From NCBI RefSeq assembly GCF_026151205.1, contig NC_087082.1, positions 10,858,901-10,922,900 on the forward strand: DNA of 64,000 bases, in the 5' to 3' direction. This document shows, one piece after another, positions 53,101 through 62,030 of this stretch. The DNA comes from Bolinopsis microptera. Taxonomy: Eukaryota; Ctenophora; Tentaculata; Lobata; Bolinopsidae. Every line of letters starts with the position of its first letter. The stretch's first letter is position 1. The position numbers were made by a program, and so were the translations under genes. The notes below the pieces were generated by a model. It worked only from the letters and a program-made list of their open reading frames with translations. It had not been told where the DNA came from and ran no database searches.

Positions 53101-53814
53101 CACCCTTCTCTGCCAACATGCAGCAGAAGCATTTTCGCAGCTGCTATTTTTATTGAAGCTCTGCTAAGCCTAAAAAGTAAAGCTACGATTTAAGCCCTAA
53201 ATATGAAAACATCAATAATTTTTAGTTCGTGTGAAAAATTTGAATGTTTTGTGTAATATTGGGATTGCAAGTTTGTGTGAAAGCATTTGAATTGCAAGTA
53301 GTGCATACCGAATACCGATTAATGCAAGAATTTTAGTGTTAAGCATGACGATTCATCATTTATGAAGGGCAAATAATGTCATCAAAACATAATCAGTTCA
53401 ATTCATTGTTAAAGTGACCTGATCACCTATACAATATACATGTGAGATAAATCTAAATGGTAATGGCCTGATTAAAAGCACCTCTTTGTATTATCGGAAG
53501 TCTCTATAAACTATAAAGTATACATTGTATACATTGTGTACATTGTATACATTGTATACATTGTATATTGTTACAACATGAACATCTCGGTCAGCTGTGT
53601 AGCACATTGCGCTATCTAACCGACCATAACTAATTCCACTAATTACCATCACTGACTCAAAAACTCTCAGGAGCTGATAATGTACGCTGAGCAGGCTTCT
53701 GACGAAGATACGCCCGATAGCCGATCTATACACCCGGTGCTGCATCCTGATGCTGAGAAGGTGGAGACGATTGTAAGGACAGCTTGGAGTAACGCTCGAT
53801 TGGTGGCTGACTAA
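32145..53814 (+). CDS. SAM-domain protein with cysteine-rich C-terminal region and alternative ends
   Basis: Exons: 32145-32423 or alternative first exon 34529-34558; 36712-36808; 37029-37123; 37419-37523; 38426-38615; 52365-52450; then either terminal exon 52670-52831 or 53671-53814. All GT-AG phases agree. With the first terminal exon the products are 337 or 254 residues. The middle (WTTDEVCTQFLERIEF ... NLVEMGVNVIGDRL) is a SAM domain, usually a protein- or RNA-interaction module. Next is a Cys cluster (DCCQCMSKMCCPCC), then WRITGQGIFYRIV and YIDFRFLKDMELR, faintly like bacterial PH-like domains. I do not recognise the full protein. The intron 38616-52364 holds another gene on the opposite strand. 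No signal peptide is seen, so it is likely intracellular. Confidence 0.72.
32230..32337 (+). repeat. 36-bp coding repeat x3 in first exon
   Basis: Encodes three copies of PAKRYSSQDTEG (first residue P/P/S) in the long first exon of the SAM gene, between MDR and FEGYEEG. Only a few silent or single changes separate copies. Confidence 0.95.
34529..34558 (+). CDS. Alternative first coding exon of the SAM gene
   Basis: ATG with a ten-codon frame (MAESEKEVED) ending exactly at a GTAAGT donor in phase 0, the same phase as the end of the 32145 exon. Both can therefore splice to 36712. It implies a second promoter upstream. Evidence is limited to this short frame. Confidence 0.5.
35450..36711. repeat. 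51-bp minisatellite, about 25 copies, ending on a splice acceptor
   Basis: Unit of 51 bases containing CTACCCCTTTCTAACAATG and CCCCTGAAGGACGC. Two variants alternate irregularly (CTGAAGGACGC and CTTAAGAACGC; TCGATGA, TTGATAA, TTGATGA). Every copy has a pyrimidine run, a branch-point-like CTAAC and an AG. In the last copy that AG (36710-36711) serves as the acceptor of the exon at 36712, where the unit changes from GACGCTATAT to GACGCTATGA. The 449-residue minus-strand frame is a by-product of 51 being divisible by three. Confidence 0.93.
37139..37215. repeat. 12-bp tandem repeat just after a splice donor
   Basis: About six copies of CTATTATTTCA, starting 15 bases past the donor at 37124. It is intronic. 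Confidence 0.85.
38177..38424. repeat. 12-bp GTGTTACTGATA array abutting an exon
   Basis: About 20 imperfect copies of GTGTTACTRATA/GTGTTACTAAAT run to the acceptor at 38425. The Leu/Val-rich frame across it is not a gene. Confidence 0.9.
38591..38743 (+). repeat. 51-bp triplication across a splice donor
   Basis: Three direct copies beginning CCTCCGTGCAGTATG at 38591, 38642 and 38693. Each includes the exon end ACTGAGG and a GTGAGT donor (38616, 38667, 38718). Since 51 is divisible by three and the unit has no stop, use of a later donor would add 17 or 34 in-frame residues (PPCSMFTEGELLFVGSL). Confidence 0.93.
38744..39950. other. Intronic, no exon supported
   Basis: Part of the large SAM-gene intron. 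An open frame near 39137-39349 follows a TTTGTCAG but needs no place in the model and matches no family. AT-rich. Confidence 0.4.
39955..40190 (+). repeat. Dispersed repeat; inverted copy at 47430-47595
   Basis: Shares ACATGTCTGTGAGTAGATA, TCACATCAATAC and TTTACATCCAAATAAGGAGA with the reverse complement of 47430-47595. This copy has about 75 extra bases (starting TAGGTTGAAACC) in the middle. Confidence 0.85.
40433..40530 (+). repeat. Dispersed repeat; copies at 44511-44605 and 63940-63985(-)
   Basis: CTTCGGTTGGGATGGATATT recurs reversed at the right edge of the window. CCTCCCTG and CCACGGGCTTTCTA recur at 44511-44605. Confidence 0.75.
41018..41128 (+). repeat. Dispersed repeat; copies at 44250-44352 and 44948-45070
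   Basis: The three copies share CCCTAGACGATCTTTGGTAA and TTATTCCCTCCGATTTCAA in the same order. The two at 44-45 kb are closer to each other and belong to a local duplication in the receptor gene. Confidence 0.88.
41393..43083 (+). mobile_element. 5'-truncated LINE with intact RT ORF, TSD and (TAA)n tail
   Basis: An 11-bp duplication TAAGAGGTTGA flanks it (41382-41392 and 43084-43094). The body ends in a TAA/ATA microsatellite (about 43052-43083). The 5' end is cut inside the RT, as expected of target-primed reverse transcription. The frame (to 42951, about 520 aa) is uninterrupted and shows MGIDMSSAFDTI (motif A), GDCLSGSLF (motif B) and EYADDVDF (catalytic YADD), then a C-terminal RHLRQIL ... 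RWKMLGHVLR region. It is probably RTE-like. The endonuclease domain is missing. It lies in the SAM-gene intron in the same orientation. Confidence 0.93.
43676..46348 (-). CDS. Type I membrane protein: galactose-binding-like, CCP, ephrin-receptor-like, TM; 325 aa
   Basis: Five exons, all joined in phase 1: 46348-46270 (signal peptide, MKIKILLFTTLLWLSIQ), 46106-45702, 45363-45193, 44850-44689 and 43836-43676. The sum is 978 nt with a TGA. Exon 2 encodes an F5/8C- or fucolectin-like fold (AYSSSSVASNAIDRNT ... VQIYELVIIGR). Exon 3 is a sushi/CCP domain (LDCSTP ... YSGATFNVSCNNGF). Exon 4 is a GCC2/GCC3 ephrin-receptor-like Cys module (GPCVGGQYLNQATGC ... SCPEGKSV). Exon 5 is a transmembrane helix (GLAAVFFITSVMAGLYIL) plus a short tail without signalling motifs. 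It is probably a cell-surface carbohydrate-recognition or adhesion protein. It lies wholly in an intron of the SAM gene, on the other strand. Confidence 0.82.
43900..44165 (-). pseudogene. Broken extra copy of the ephrin-receptor-like exon
   Basis: 43900-43968 repeats the first half of the 44850 exon almost exactly (GPCVGGQYLNQATGC, then EVGTYS) and then diverges into a stop-free non-homologous tail. 44050-44165 carries the second half of another copy (SNCPSGKTVGRGDGSSQ). Neither is complete, and the surrounding intron sequence is also duplicated. If included in some transcripts they would alter the ectodomain; most likely they are decaying. Confidence 0.65.
44378..44510 (+). repeat. Direct repeat with 46610-46783
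   Basis: Shares CGCAGCTAGCATCATCACGT, GACCCTTTCAATGCA, GAATAGATAACCG and TTGCTCTGAACCGTAATAAA with 46610-46783. The second copy has about 45 extra bases. The pair flanks most of the receptor gene. Confidence 0.88.
46349..47429. other. Intronic; upstream region of the receptor gene
   Basis: Would hold the receptor promoter on the minus strand. Apart from the repeat copy at 46610-46783, nothing is recognised. Confidence 0.4.
47430..47595 (-). repeat. Inverted copy of the 39955-40190 repeat
   Basis: The reverse complement aligns with 39955-40190 except for about 75 bases missing here. Confidence 0.85.
47683..47990 (+). mobile_element. tRNA-derived SINE
   Basis: The head has a pol III A box TGGCCTAGTGG (47690-47700) and a B box GGTTCGAATCC (47734-47744) at tRNA spacing, followed by an unrelated body and an A-rich tail (AAAAAAA at about 47984-47990). 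The anticodon region is a palindrome (CCTTCTGTACAGAAGG) and the acceptor ends do not pair, so it is not a working tRNA gene. Confidence 0.82.
47991..49945. other. Intronic, no supported gene
   Basis: AT-rich. A 99-codon frame at 49294-49593 (DLDPGQILCLQDDADDEAF) looks slightly protein-like but matches nothing I know. Short direct repeats TCTAGTGAATT occur near 48940. Confidence 0.4.
49950..50861 (-). mobile_element. LINE ORF1 (303 aa), intact frame, ORF2 not seen
   Basis: Uninterrupted frame with a predicted coiled-coil middle (QETIIKLQSELLACKNEQLE) and a C-terminal RRM-like segment typical of LINE ORF1 proteins (DRNKNLMIFGLSE, EASRVGKLKPGKAVRPVKV, KTVFISPDRSPEQRAKQREL). ORF1 proteins bind RNA and chaperone the retrotransposon. 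No reverse transcriptase follows downstream on this strand. Alternatively it is a domesticated single gene. Confidence 0.75.
51051..51090. repeat. Hairpin with 16-bp arms
   Basis: TTGGGCTACATATAAT (51051-51066) and its exact reverse complement (51075-51090) are separated by 8 bases. Confidence 0.95.
51246..51365. repeat. Degenerate tandem duplication, about 58 bp
   Basis: Two adjacent copies share ACCAARATTATG, ATCAGTTCAGA and TTATGAACAAATATT. Confidence 0.85.
51366..52364. other. Intronic, nothing recognised
   Basis: AT-rich sequence before the acceptor at 52364. No exon fits the phase of the flanking exons. Confidence 0.4.
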
Positions 53815-55005
53815 AGGACTTCCAAAGTCCTGGACTTTGTGGCTGTGATGTGTCCCACGTTTAGAGGGATCTTTAATTTAGTGTTTAAAATAGAAATTTA
53901 ATGTTTATATCTATTGTGAGAATATTATTCATTTATTCCTTCTGAGTTGTAGACTGATTCTGAATTACCCTGATTTCGTTAGTTTTAGGAAATATTGTAA
54001 GTTTTGTTGATCAGATAATATAGGTTTGCAATTCACATTATGATATTTGGTAGATATGATATTCTAAACACTTTTAGCAGCTTTTTGATTGCTCTAAATG
54101 TTCTTATCCTTATCAAATCTTTACTCTCCATAGTTACCTTATCTATTTTTGGGTAAAATGAAGTGCAAAACAACTTAATGAGCAACAAAAGTATAAGTTA
54201 ATAAATAATTCTACCCGCTCATTTCACGAAAATAGCGTAATTTAACATGCTTCTCTTTTTGAATTATTTTAAATGAAAAACTTTATATAAATCGTAAAAA
54301 GATTTGTTATATTGTGCATTTCGTGCCTACTCTTGAACATTCACGACTAATATTCCATAAACAAAGAATAATGAATATCTTCCATCAGGATGCATCGGTT
54401 GAACCTGAAAATTTGGTGTATCCAACATGTGTACATATATAACTGCTTAATTACATAATATTATTAGAGTTGATCTCCAGCTTTGTATTATATTTACTCT
54501 ATTGTACTATATTTATTATTATACGATGAATGATAATATTTACTTTCTGTTGGATTTTGAGTTAAATTATAAAGTTAATATTAAGAACAACTAATTTGAA
54601 CATTCTTTCATATTCCTTTAAATTGAAGTTTTTCTTTGTTCAATCTCCTATAATCATCTTTTTGATGTCACAGGGTCTGCTAAATTATCAAACACATGTC
54701 ATTGCTCCTTCATAATACACATCTTTTAAAATAGACATGAATATTGCCACATGACCCAACATGGGATTACATTGACTACATCTACCCGTCCCATCCCAAA
54801 TTTCCTGAGGTAAATGTACAAATCAAACAAAAGAGAAGCAGCATGAAATGATAAAATATCAAACAATACGCACCAAAATTATCGACACCACTAACAAAAT
54901 CAGAGCACCAGTAAATTAATTTTCGCGACACAACCAACTTGTATTTTTACTGTCATTGAGTTCACGAGACAGACTTTATTAAACTGCTTGTGTTTTGCCG
55001 CGATC
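53815..55005. other. Intergenic between SAM gene and VWC gene
   Basis: AT-rich 3'-flanking sequence; no gene or repeat array recognised. Confidence 0.45.
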
Positions 55006-56592
55006 ATGCTGACTGTTCTGCTCTTCCTCCTGGTGATCCTGCCCCTGACAAGACAGTACCCCATGCTGGAGGGGGGTGATGTGGGGTGCGCTCACGATGG
55101 CCAGGATGTGGATATTGGGGACTTGTTAATGGTTGGGTGCGACAACTGCACCTGCACTCCCGGTGGGTTTTTCGTATTAAGTTTAATCCTTTTACTTTAT
55201 TCGTAGGTTTGGTTTTGGTTTATAGAGCTGCACGCCACATATGTCCAGGTTCATTATAATATATAATCCAGGACTTCTAGGCAGGGTAGGTTGACCTGTA
55301 TGATACATTTTACATGTTGTCTAGGCCCACAACTGGACAGTTAATTATTATTCAACTGTGTTAACAAAAGCCTCTACAATGATATATGATATATGAGATT
55401 CGCATTCGTAAAATTAAAGTTTTCAAACATTTTGGCCACTGGTTGAAATATGTGATCAACGTTTTAAAGAAATCATGTTCACAAATAAAATCATCATCCT
55501 GTTTTCGTCAAACAGTTTTCTTTAATTGGTGCGACGTAAGAGGAACTTCGAAGTTCCAGTGTATTAATAGCACGCTTGGAAACAATTATTGCAATCTTTA
55601 AAGTATAAACTCAGATATACAAGTTTTTCCAAAACACAATAAGCCTATCATTGAAATAAAAACGGCGAATCTCTTAGATCCACTGTAATATATTTCCAAA
55701 ACACTACAGGCAAGATCGTGTGTCCAACACCTCCAACCTGTCCCCGCGACTGTCTGTACAAGGAAACGATTTATAAAGACGGAGACAAGTTTACTAGCAG
55801 TAAAACTTGTGATAAGTGTGTTTGTAGAGATGGGACTGTCACCTGCTCCCCCAAAGACGTAAGTTTTTTCCTGGTCCTGGTCTTGGTCCAGGTCCTGGTC
55901 CTGGTCCTGGTCCTGGTCCTGGTCCTGGTCCTGGTCCTGGTCCTGGTCCTGGTCCTGGTCCTGGTCCTGGTCCTATTTTTATTCTTGATTTAAAGATTTA
56001 AAATATAATACCGTTTGTTTTTACTTTTTTAAGATCCGATCATGATTGCACTTCCGGGTGCATTTTAAATCAACATTATTATTCTACAATGTAGAATCAT
56101 ATGTAGAATCTACATATGATTATAGATTATTCTTTGTTCCAATTCCAACAGTGTAGGGGTTCCTGTACAGTAAATGGTAAGCACTACGAAAAGGGAGAAT
56201 CGTTCAAGATCGACTGTGAGACATGTATCTGTTTGGGCCGTGACGTAATTAAGTGCAACAAACACTTTTGCCCCTGTCTTATTGCAAATCAAATTGTTGA
56301 GCATGGAGGTGGGTTAATACCAAGTTTATAAAATTGTTGTCAGCTTGAAAAAAATCTTGTTAAAACTTGCTTGTGTTACAAATTGTAGCTGCTAGAATCC
56401 GTATCCAAACAAATTTAACTAGCTTAATTTCCTGAATATATCCACTCAGATGAAATAACAGATGCGAATGATCCCCGGGGAACTTTGGTGTACATATGTG
56501 ACGATGGCAGGCAGACTATAAAGGAGGACAACAGGTTAGGCGGACCAGTTGTTCTGGTCAGGGCTGGAATCGAGGACATTCTGGAGGAATAA
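55006..56592 (+). CDS. Secreted VWC-like cysteine-rich protein, 201 aa
   Basis: Exons 55006-55162, 55710-55858, 56152-56308 and 56450-56592 join with matching phases (606 nt). The start MLTVLLFLLVILPL is a signal peptide. Two von Willebrand C-like modules follow (CAHDGQDVDIG ... CDNCTCTPG; CLYKETIYKDGDKF ... CDKCVCRDGTVTC), then a third Cys module (CRGSCTVNGKHYEKGESF ... CETCICLG) and a Cys-poor tail (RGTLVYICDDGRQTIKEDN). VWC domains are extracellular and often bind growth factors or matrix; the actual role here is unknown. Two further copies lie within 5 kb. Confidence 0.85.
55871..55973. repeat. (GGTCCT)n hexanucleotide array next to a splice donor
   Basis: About 17 copies of CTGGTC starting a dozen bases after the donor at 55859 in intron 2 of the VWC gene. 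Confidence 0.95.
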
Positions 56593-57361
56593 ATTGAACG
56601 AGGAGTGTTTCAAAATATTTTGAGACTCGATATTTTGGTCGAGTTCAGCTGGCTTGAGATAACGTGGATAGTAGTTTTACCTTAAGATAGGAGAGCTTTA
56701 CTTCATGATTTTATGAGTTGTAGGGAAGTCCAGTTTTTTTTTGGCAGCTTGCTCATGGTTTTCAAATTTCTTGTCAACTCATATTGAATCTTAAATATTC
56801 ATTTATTTTTAGTTTTAAAAGCATCAATTCAATTTGATTTTGATTGTGCTGACTGTATATCAATATGATAACCAAAAAGTCTTCTGTTTTTATGAATTGA
56901 CTAAAAATATATATATATATTAATGGTATAACAATAATTAATATAATAATGGTGTAACCGGTGGCGTCAATAGGGTGACAAAATGGTTGGTGTGGCGGAA
57001 AATACTCAAGTAAATGCCGTTATTATTTCTGCTTTAACGACATCATGTCCTCGTGTAGTTAGGAATAGGATTATAAACTTTTACCTCATCCGTAAGGTAA
57101 GATCACGTGACTGTTCGTAGCCGGAGTCGCAATCTAGAAACAAAGCCATCACTTAAATAGCCGCCTTGTACTGAGTCTACTGATCCAATGCATAGGGAGC
57201 CACAAGTTATAAGTAGTCTATTAGTCTATTGTCGCGTTTTCTGACGATCACGATCTGTTTCATCGTTTCACCCTGATTGTAATGGTTGGTACATGCATGT
57301 TTCTAGTTGTGAGGTCAAGAAATGCTCTACGGGGACGGAATATGCAGTCACGATGGGTGGG
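56593..57361. other. Intergenic, nothing recognised
   Basis: AT-rich 3' flank of the VWC gene, with a short TA run near 56910. Confidence 0.45.
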
Positions 57362-57453
57362 AGTATGACATTGTTACTGGGCGGCGCTCAGCCTGTCATT
57401 CCGCCAAATCTCTATGATTATGAACATACATATAATAGCTTGGGGTCCCCAGG
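57362..57453 (+). repeat. Dispersed repeat, partner of 11245-11330
   Basis: Older repeat interrupted at its right side by the MITE at 57457. Confidence 0.85.
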
Positions 57454-57456
57454 TAA

Positions 57457-57896
57457 GGGTCTGCCCACACAACGCCATGTGGCGACGGGCCACATGGCCC
57501 GATTAACCTAAACACACTGTGCCACTTGGCGTGGATTTAGCAAATCCGCGGCTCTATTCAGAGGCACGGATTTCCTGCCCACACTACGCCATGTTGCGAC
57601 GGGCCACATGGCGTGGGTCAAAAGGCACAGTGTGTTTAGAGCTCCCGCCACTAGTCACCGGATTCACACAACGAGGCGCGTAGTGTGTTTAGAGCTCCCA
57701 CCAGTTGGCGTGGAAACTCTCGGGGAATAGAGGCACAGATTTTAAAAATCCGTGCCTCTATTCCCCTTGCTAAATCCACGCCAAGTGGCACAGTGTGTTT
57801 AGATAGACGGGCCACATGGCGGGAGCTCTAAACACACTGTGCCTTTTGACCCACGCCATGTGGCCCGTCGCCACATGGCGTAGTGTGGGCAGACCC
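57457..57896. mobile_element. PIF/Harbinger-type MITE, 440 bp
   Basis: Terminal inverted repeats GGGTCTGCCCACAC / GTGTGGGCAGACCC are flanked by TAA (57454-57456 and 57897-57899), the 3-bp target duplication of PIF/Harbinger elements. The inside is an elaborate set of nested inverted repeats around ACGCCATGTGGCGACGGGCC, AGGCACAGTGTGTTTAGAGC and AGAGGCACAGATTTT, so almost the whole element can fold. No coding capacity. Confidence 0.93.
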
Positions 57897-57899
57897 TAA

Positions 57900-59070
57900 A
57901 ATTAAATGACATTGGTGCGACAGCTGTGTCTACCATGAAGGAGTCGTTCACATATTACGTAATCAGCCGAGGTGGGGTTACGCTAGTGTAAATTTGACAC
58001 AATAGTTATGTGTGAAACTGAATTAAAAGTGAATAATGATTACTTAATATGTGAACAGTATTTTATGGTTTATTCATTGCTTCGTTACTAAGAGTAAGTA
58101 ATCTTTTTACCAGAAAAGATCACGGAATGGGAATCACTTGCCGCAATTATATTTGAGTCAAGTGAGCAAATGATTGCTATTTTGATCCACTTGGAATAAA
58201 ATCATAATGTGACATCGTTCATAAATTATGGCGTATCACTTTTTGGCTAATTTTTAACCCCTCCCCCTTCGTTTTCAAAGGCAAAATGTAATGTAGATTG
58301 TAGGTGTGATAATACATATTTTGGAAATAGTGCGATTCCGCACCTATATCTAAAACCTTTTTATGCGCGGCAAATTTAGAGACAAAAACACCGCAATTTA
58401 GCTGAACAATTCGCAAAATTTCCAGCATTTAAGTACTCTCAGCTTGGATTATTCAACAGCATAGCAAATAACTATATAACGTTGCCTAACGGCCAACACG
58501 ATTTTTGTATCCAACACGACAATTGACAATTTGTCTTACGCTGACGCAATGTCTTACGCTGAGTTTTCTAACAATTCAAAATGCATGAACTCTCATAATT
58601 ACCCTCATAGAAGGTTTTACAATTAGATAGGCAGGATGACTGGAGCTAGTCGACCTGATCATGAGCATATAACCTGGTCATGAGCATATAACCATTAAAT
58701 TCTCCAACATTGTGTGTTTATACATTTAAAAGTATATTCCAACCCATCGGGACAATGAGAGTTGGCAAAGAAACGTATGATAGATGTTCTTGCGTAGACG
58801 AGACTGTCACGAGTACTCAGAGAAAAGTAAAATTGAGTTAGAGGCCCTTGGAGGCCTTTACTTCAGAGGCCTTTACTTTAGTGATGTTCTTGTTTCGATA
58901 TATCGGTACATATAGCGGTCGTACTTAATTTTTTTTATGGAAACAAATTTGAAATCTTTGTTATACTTACAATTATCATGGGTCCGATTAAAATTTTGAT
59001 TAATTATCCATATCGTAAATACAATTACATATAAATTCATATTATTCCAATCCCAATTCTGATTCCAATA
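57900..59070. other. Intergenic, small repeats only
   Basis: Contains a doubled CATGAGCATATAACC (near 58660-58692) and a doubled TGTCTTACGCTGA (near 58541-58561). No gene seen. Confidence 0.5.
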
Positions 59071-59480
59071 GTGCAATTAGGGTTATTGTTCAGGGCAAGG
59101 CCATCTGCACTTCGAGAATCGTTTAAAAAAGACTGCGAAATGTGCACGTGTCTGGAAAATGACGATTCATTGTGATAAAAACTTTTGTGCTTGCCTTATT
59201 GACAATCAACCAATTCAGCACGAAAGTAAGTTAGGAACAAATACGTTTTTGCGTTAAATTTAATTTTGTGTTAGTGAATCATGCAAATCACAAATGGGTT
59301 CTTTTACTTTTTTTTTAATTTTCACGGTACTTGTTACTTGAGCTAAGATTTGTAACAAGACCGATAACAATTGCCTTCTTAGTGGAATTCACGGACAGTA
59401 GTAACCCACGTGGAACCCTGGTTAACAAATGTGACGACAGGAGGGTCTCTATCGCGGAGGATAACCGGGTTATTGGTTAG
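59071..59480 (+). pseudogene. Relic of VWC gene exons 3 and 4
   Basis: 59120-59223 matches exon 3 (ESFKKDCEMCTCLEND; then, after a frameshift, DKNFCACLIDNQPIQHE) and still ends at a GTAAGT. 59389-59480 matches exon 4 (SNPRGTLVNKCDDRRVSIAEDN), followed by an early stop. The frameshift and the lack of exons 1-2 nearby argue for a dead copy. Confidence 0.85.
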
Positions 59481-60075
59481 GAAAAGGAGAAAACAAAGAG
59501 GAGTGATAAGTTGAAGTGGTGAACATATCATGATCATGTGGATCATTATTCGTTATTCATCTTAAGATACTTTTAAGAATCAGGGTTAGTGTAGTTCAAT
59601 CATATTATTCTGATTTAAAGTGAAAGGGTTTAGTTTTTTAGTTATATTGGCAATTAATAAATACTGGTTTGTAATTAATAACTTTAAAGAGACACTTTTT
59701 GGTTTTAGTGGGATACTTGCTAAAAATTGTTTCATGTCAAATTCAATGCGATTTTTACCGTTAAATGGAAATTAATCTTTAGTATTCATTATTAGAATTA
59801 TTCAACAATTTTAGATCCCATAAAAAAATAAAGTTACTTTAAAATTGAGTTTACTCATGCAAAAACGTTCCATCACCATTTTACATAATTATAAAAAAAT
59901 GTATATAATGTTCAGGGATCTAATCATCAGAAAAGGCTCTAATCAGAGTCATTAATGTAAAAATAACAAAATCCTTTTAGAATTTAAATTAAACTCGAGT
60001 CTCGACTGTTGATTATATTTATAGCAAAATAAAAAAACATTGCTAAACAAAAATGTAAGGGCCTCTTACCAAAAC
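59481..60075. other. Intergenic between VWC relic and minus-strand VWC copy
   Basis: AT-rich with A-runs; no exon 3/4 counterparts for the minus-strand copy were found here. Confidence 0.5.
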
Positions 60076-61371
60076 TTACTGTTCTGTAATACAAAATCTG
60101 TATTGAGCACATGTAGTAACCCCATCTGCACAAGTGCACTTATCACATGTTTCTTTAACATACCAAACATCCCCGTCCTTGTGGGTTTCTCCCTTGTGGA
60201 AGCAGTCACGGACACAGTTAGCTAGCTCCGGGCACACGATCTTTCCTGTAATTTTGTTGATTTCAACAGTTGTTTTAATGAGCTATATGATCTATTAATA
60301 TTATAATAGTTGCATATACTTTTAATGGGCTCAAGAATTAGACCTGGATACACCAAATTTTTAGTATGACAGTGTATTATCATGAGTATGGTATTAGTAT
60401 AAATTTGGAACTGACCGGTACCTGGGGTTTTGGCTGCCAGATATCAATATAAATGTATTTTACGATTTGCCGAATTTTGCCGGACCGGGACCGGGTATGT
60501 AGAAGAACAAATTTCAGGCTGCCGGAAAATTTTAACTAACCTTTATCATTTAAAAATGTGGATCTAAGCGTCAATTATTTATTTAATTATTCAATAACAT
60601 ACTCCCGCACCTAGGTTATTAGTATTTTGCCCTAAAATCCGCAGTAAATCAGATCGCGAGACATATTATTCTACCCCGAAATTCAAACCTAAGGACCCAG
60701 CATGTTAATACTATAGAACCGAAATAAAATGTTCGATTGTTATAAAATTAATCTGAAAAGTTTTAAAATTTCGACTTTGATTGAATTTCAAAGAATTTAA
60801 CATTTTCCCTAAAATTTTGAAATCTCCGATCTCAAGCGACGATCCTTTACAAACTTAAAATCTATTCGTTTATTTGTTTTTTCCACTTATCTCATTCTGT
60901 TCAATGTTCAACTATGCGTGAATGTAATCTAAATGGAATTGGATACCGATTGCGAAAATTGATCTCTACAAGTTGATGGTTAGACTTAGTTACCCTGTAT
61001 AGTAAGTGTAACTCCATAGTCCATTGTAAGTTAGCCACAATTGAAGGCTATGTGGAGAATTAACAAGTGTCGCGGCCCGGCACGTGCAGTGGCGCGCTCC
61101 GGCAGTGGCGTAACTTTGCGCAGCAGTACATTAGTATGCCGTTGAAAACATCATCTGTGAGGAAGCAAGGGGAAATTCTGAACAAACCTGGTTGGCAGAC
61201 GCAGTTGTCGCAGTGAATAACAATGGTTTCACCGACTTGGTATGTCAGACCAGCGTGAACGCACGTGCACTTCTGTTGCGGAATAACCATGGATCTGACT
61301 ACCGGAAGTGAAAACACGCAAGTGCCAACCATAACCATCATGGCGATTCCAATATGCATCGTAATCGTCAA
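60076..61371 (-). CDS. Shortened VWC-like secreted protein, 117 aa
   Basis: Exons 61371-61188 and 60245-60076 join in phase 1 (354 nt with TAA). MTITMHIGIAMMVMVGTCVF is a signal-like start. The modules CVHAGLTYQVGETIV ... CDNCVCQPG and KIVCPELANCVRDC ... CDKCTCADGVTTC parallel the first two exons of the + strand paralogue, including the CxPG-KIVCP junction. The frame stops at TAA right where the paralogue has a splice donor (sequence ACAGTAAGT), so either the protein ends here or a lost downstream exon once followed. Probably young or decaying; expression unknown. Confidence 0.68.
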
Positions 61372-62030
61372 AGTTTAATCCTAACGAAAACTTCACAAAA
61401 GACTATACCGCATATATTTTATAATTTTCTACGTAATCCTTATACTTATAGTGGTAAATTAATAATTGCTATTGTATGTAAGCACATGATCCCATGTAGC
61501 TCGCAAAGTTTAAGTTAAGCGGAGTTTTATTTTATAAATATAATTATAACACTCTCCTTTTCTCAATATCTGACCCAGTATCCCTCCCAACACCCATGAA
61601 TGGTCAGCCCAATATTATGTTTTTCTCCTGTCACCAGATCCTTGCCATTCTATTTCTCCGAGTTAATCCATTTGAGTCTTCAGATCAAAGTATTTTCATC
61701 TTCAGCTGTCCCGTTCCCCGAACAACCCAATATCTTTATTTTTCAACATCATGTTCGTCCAAATATGCAATCCTCGGTCTGATCACTAAGTTTACCAGTT
61801 TCTTCCAAGTTTTAACAGATCTTAAAAAATTTTTAAAAGAAGAAAAGAAAGCTTATTGTTTATGCTATATTCCGCTACTAGTACTACCTTATCGGACATT
61901 ATTTGAACGGACAATAATTAAACGCTGAAGGCCCTAGCGTTCATTTTTATGTCCGTTCAAATAAAGTCCGTCCAAGTTAAAGTCCGTTTAAATTTTACAA
62001 CAACTTCTTAACAACTTCTTAACAACTGCC
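61372..62030. other. Intergenic; ends in an 11-bp satellite
   Basis: No gene supported. From about 61999 copies of TTCTTAACAAC lead into the foldback element. Confidence 0.5.

Noticed and set aside
55718-55993. Extension of the VWC exon through a Val/Leu repeat
   Set aside because: The frame runs past a GTAAGT donor into a (GGTCCT)n intronic array; the next exon fits in phase.
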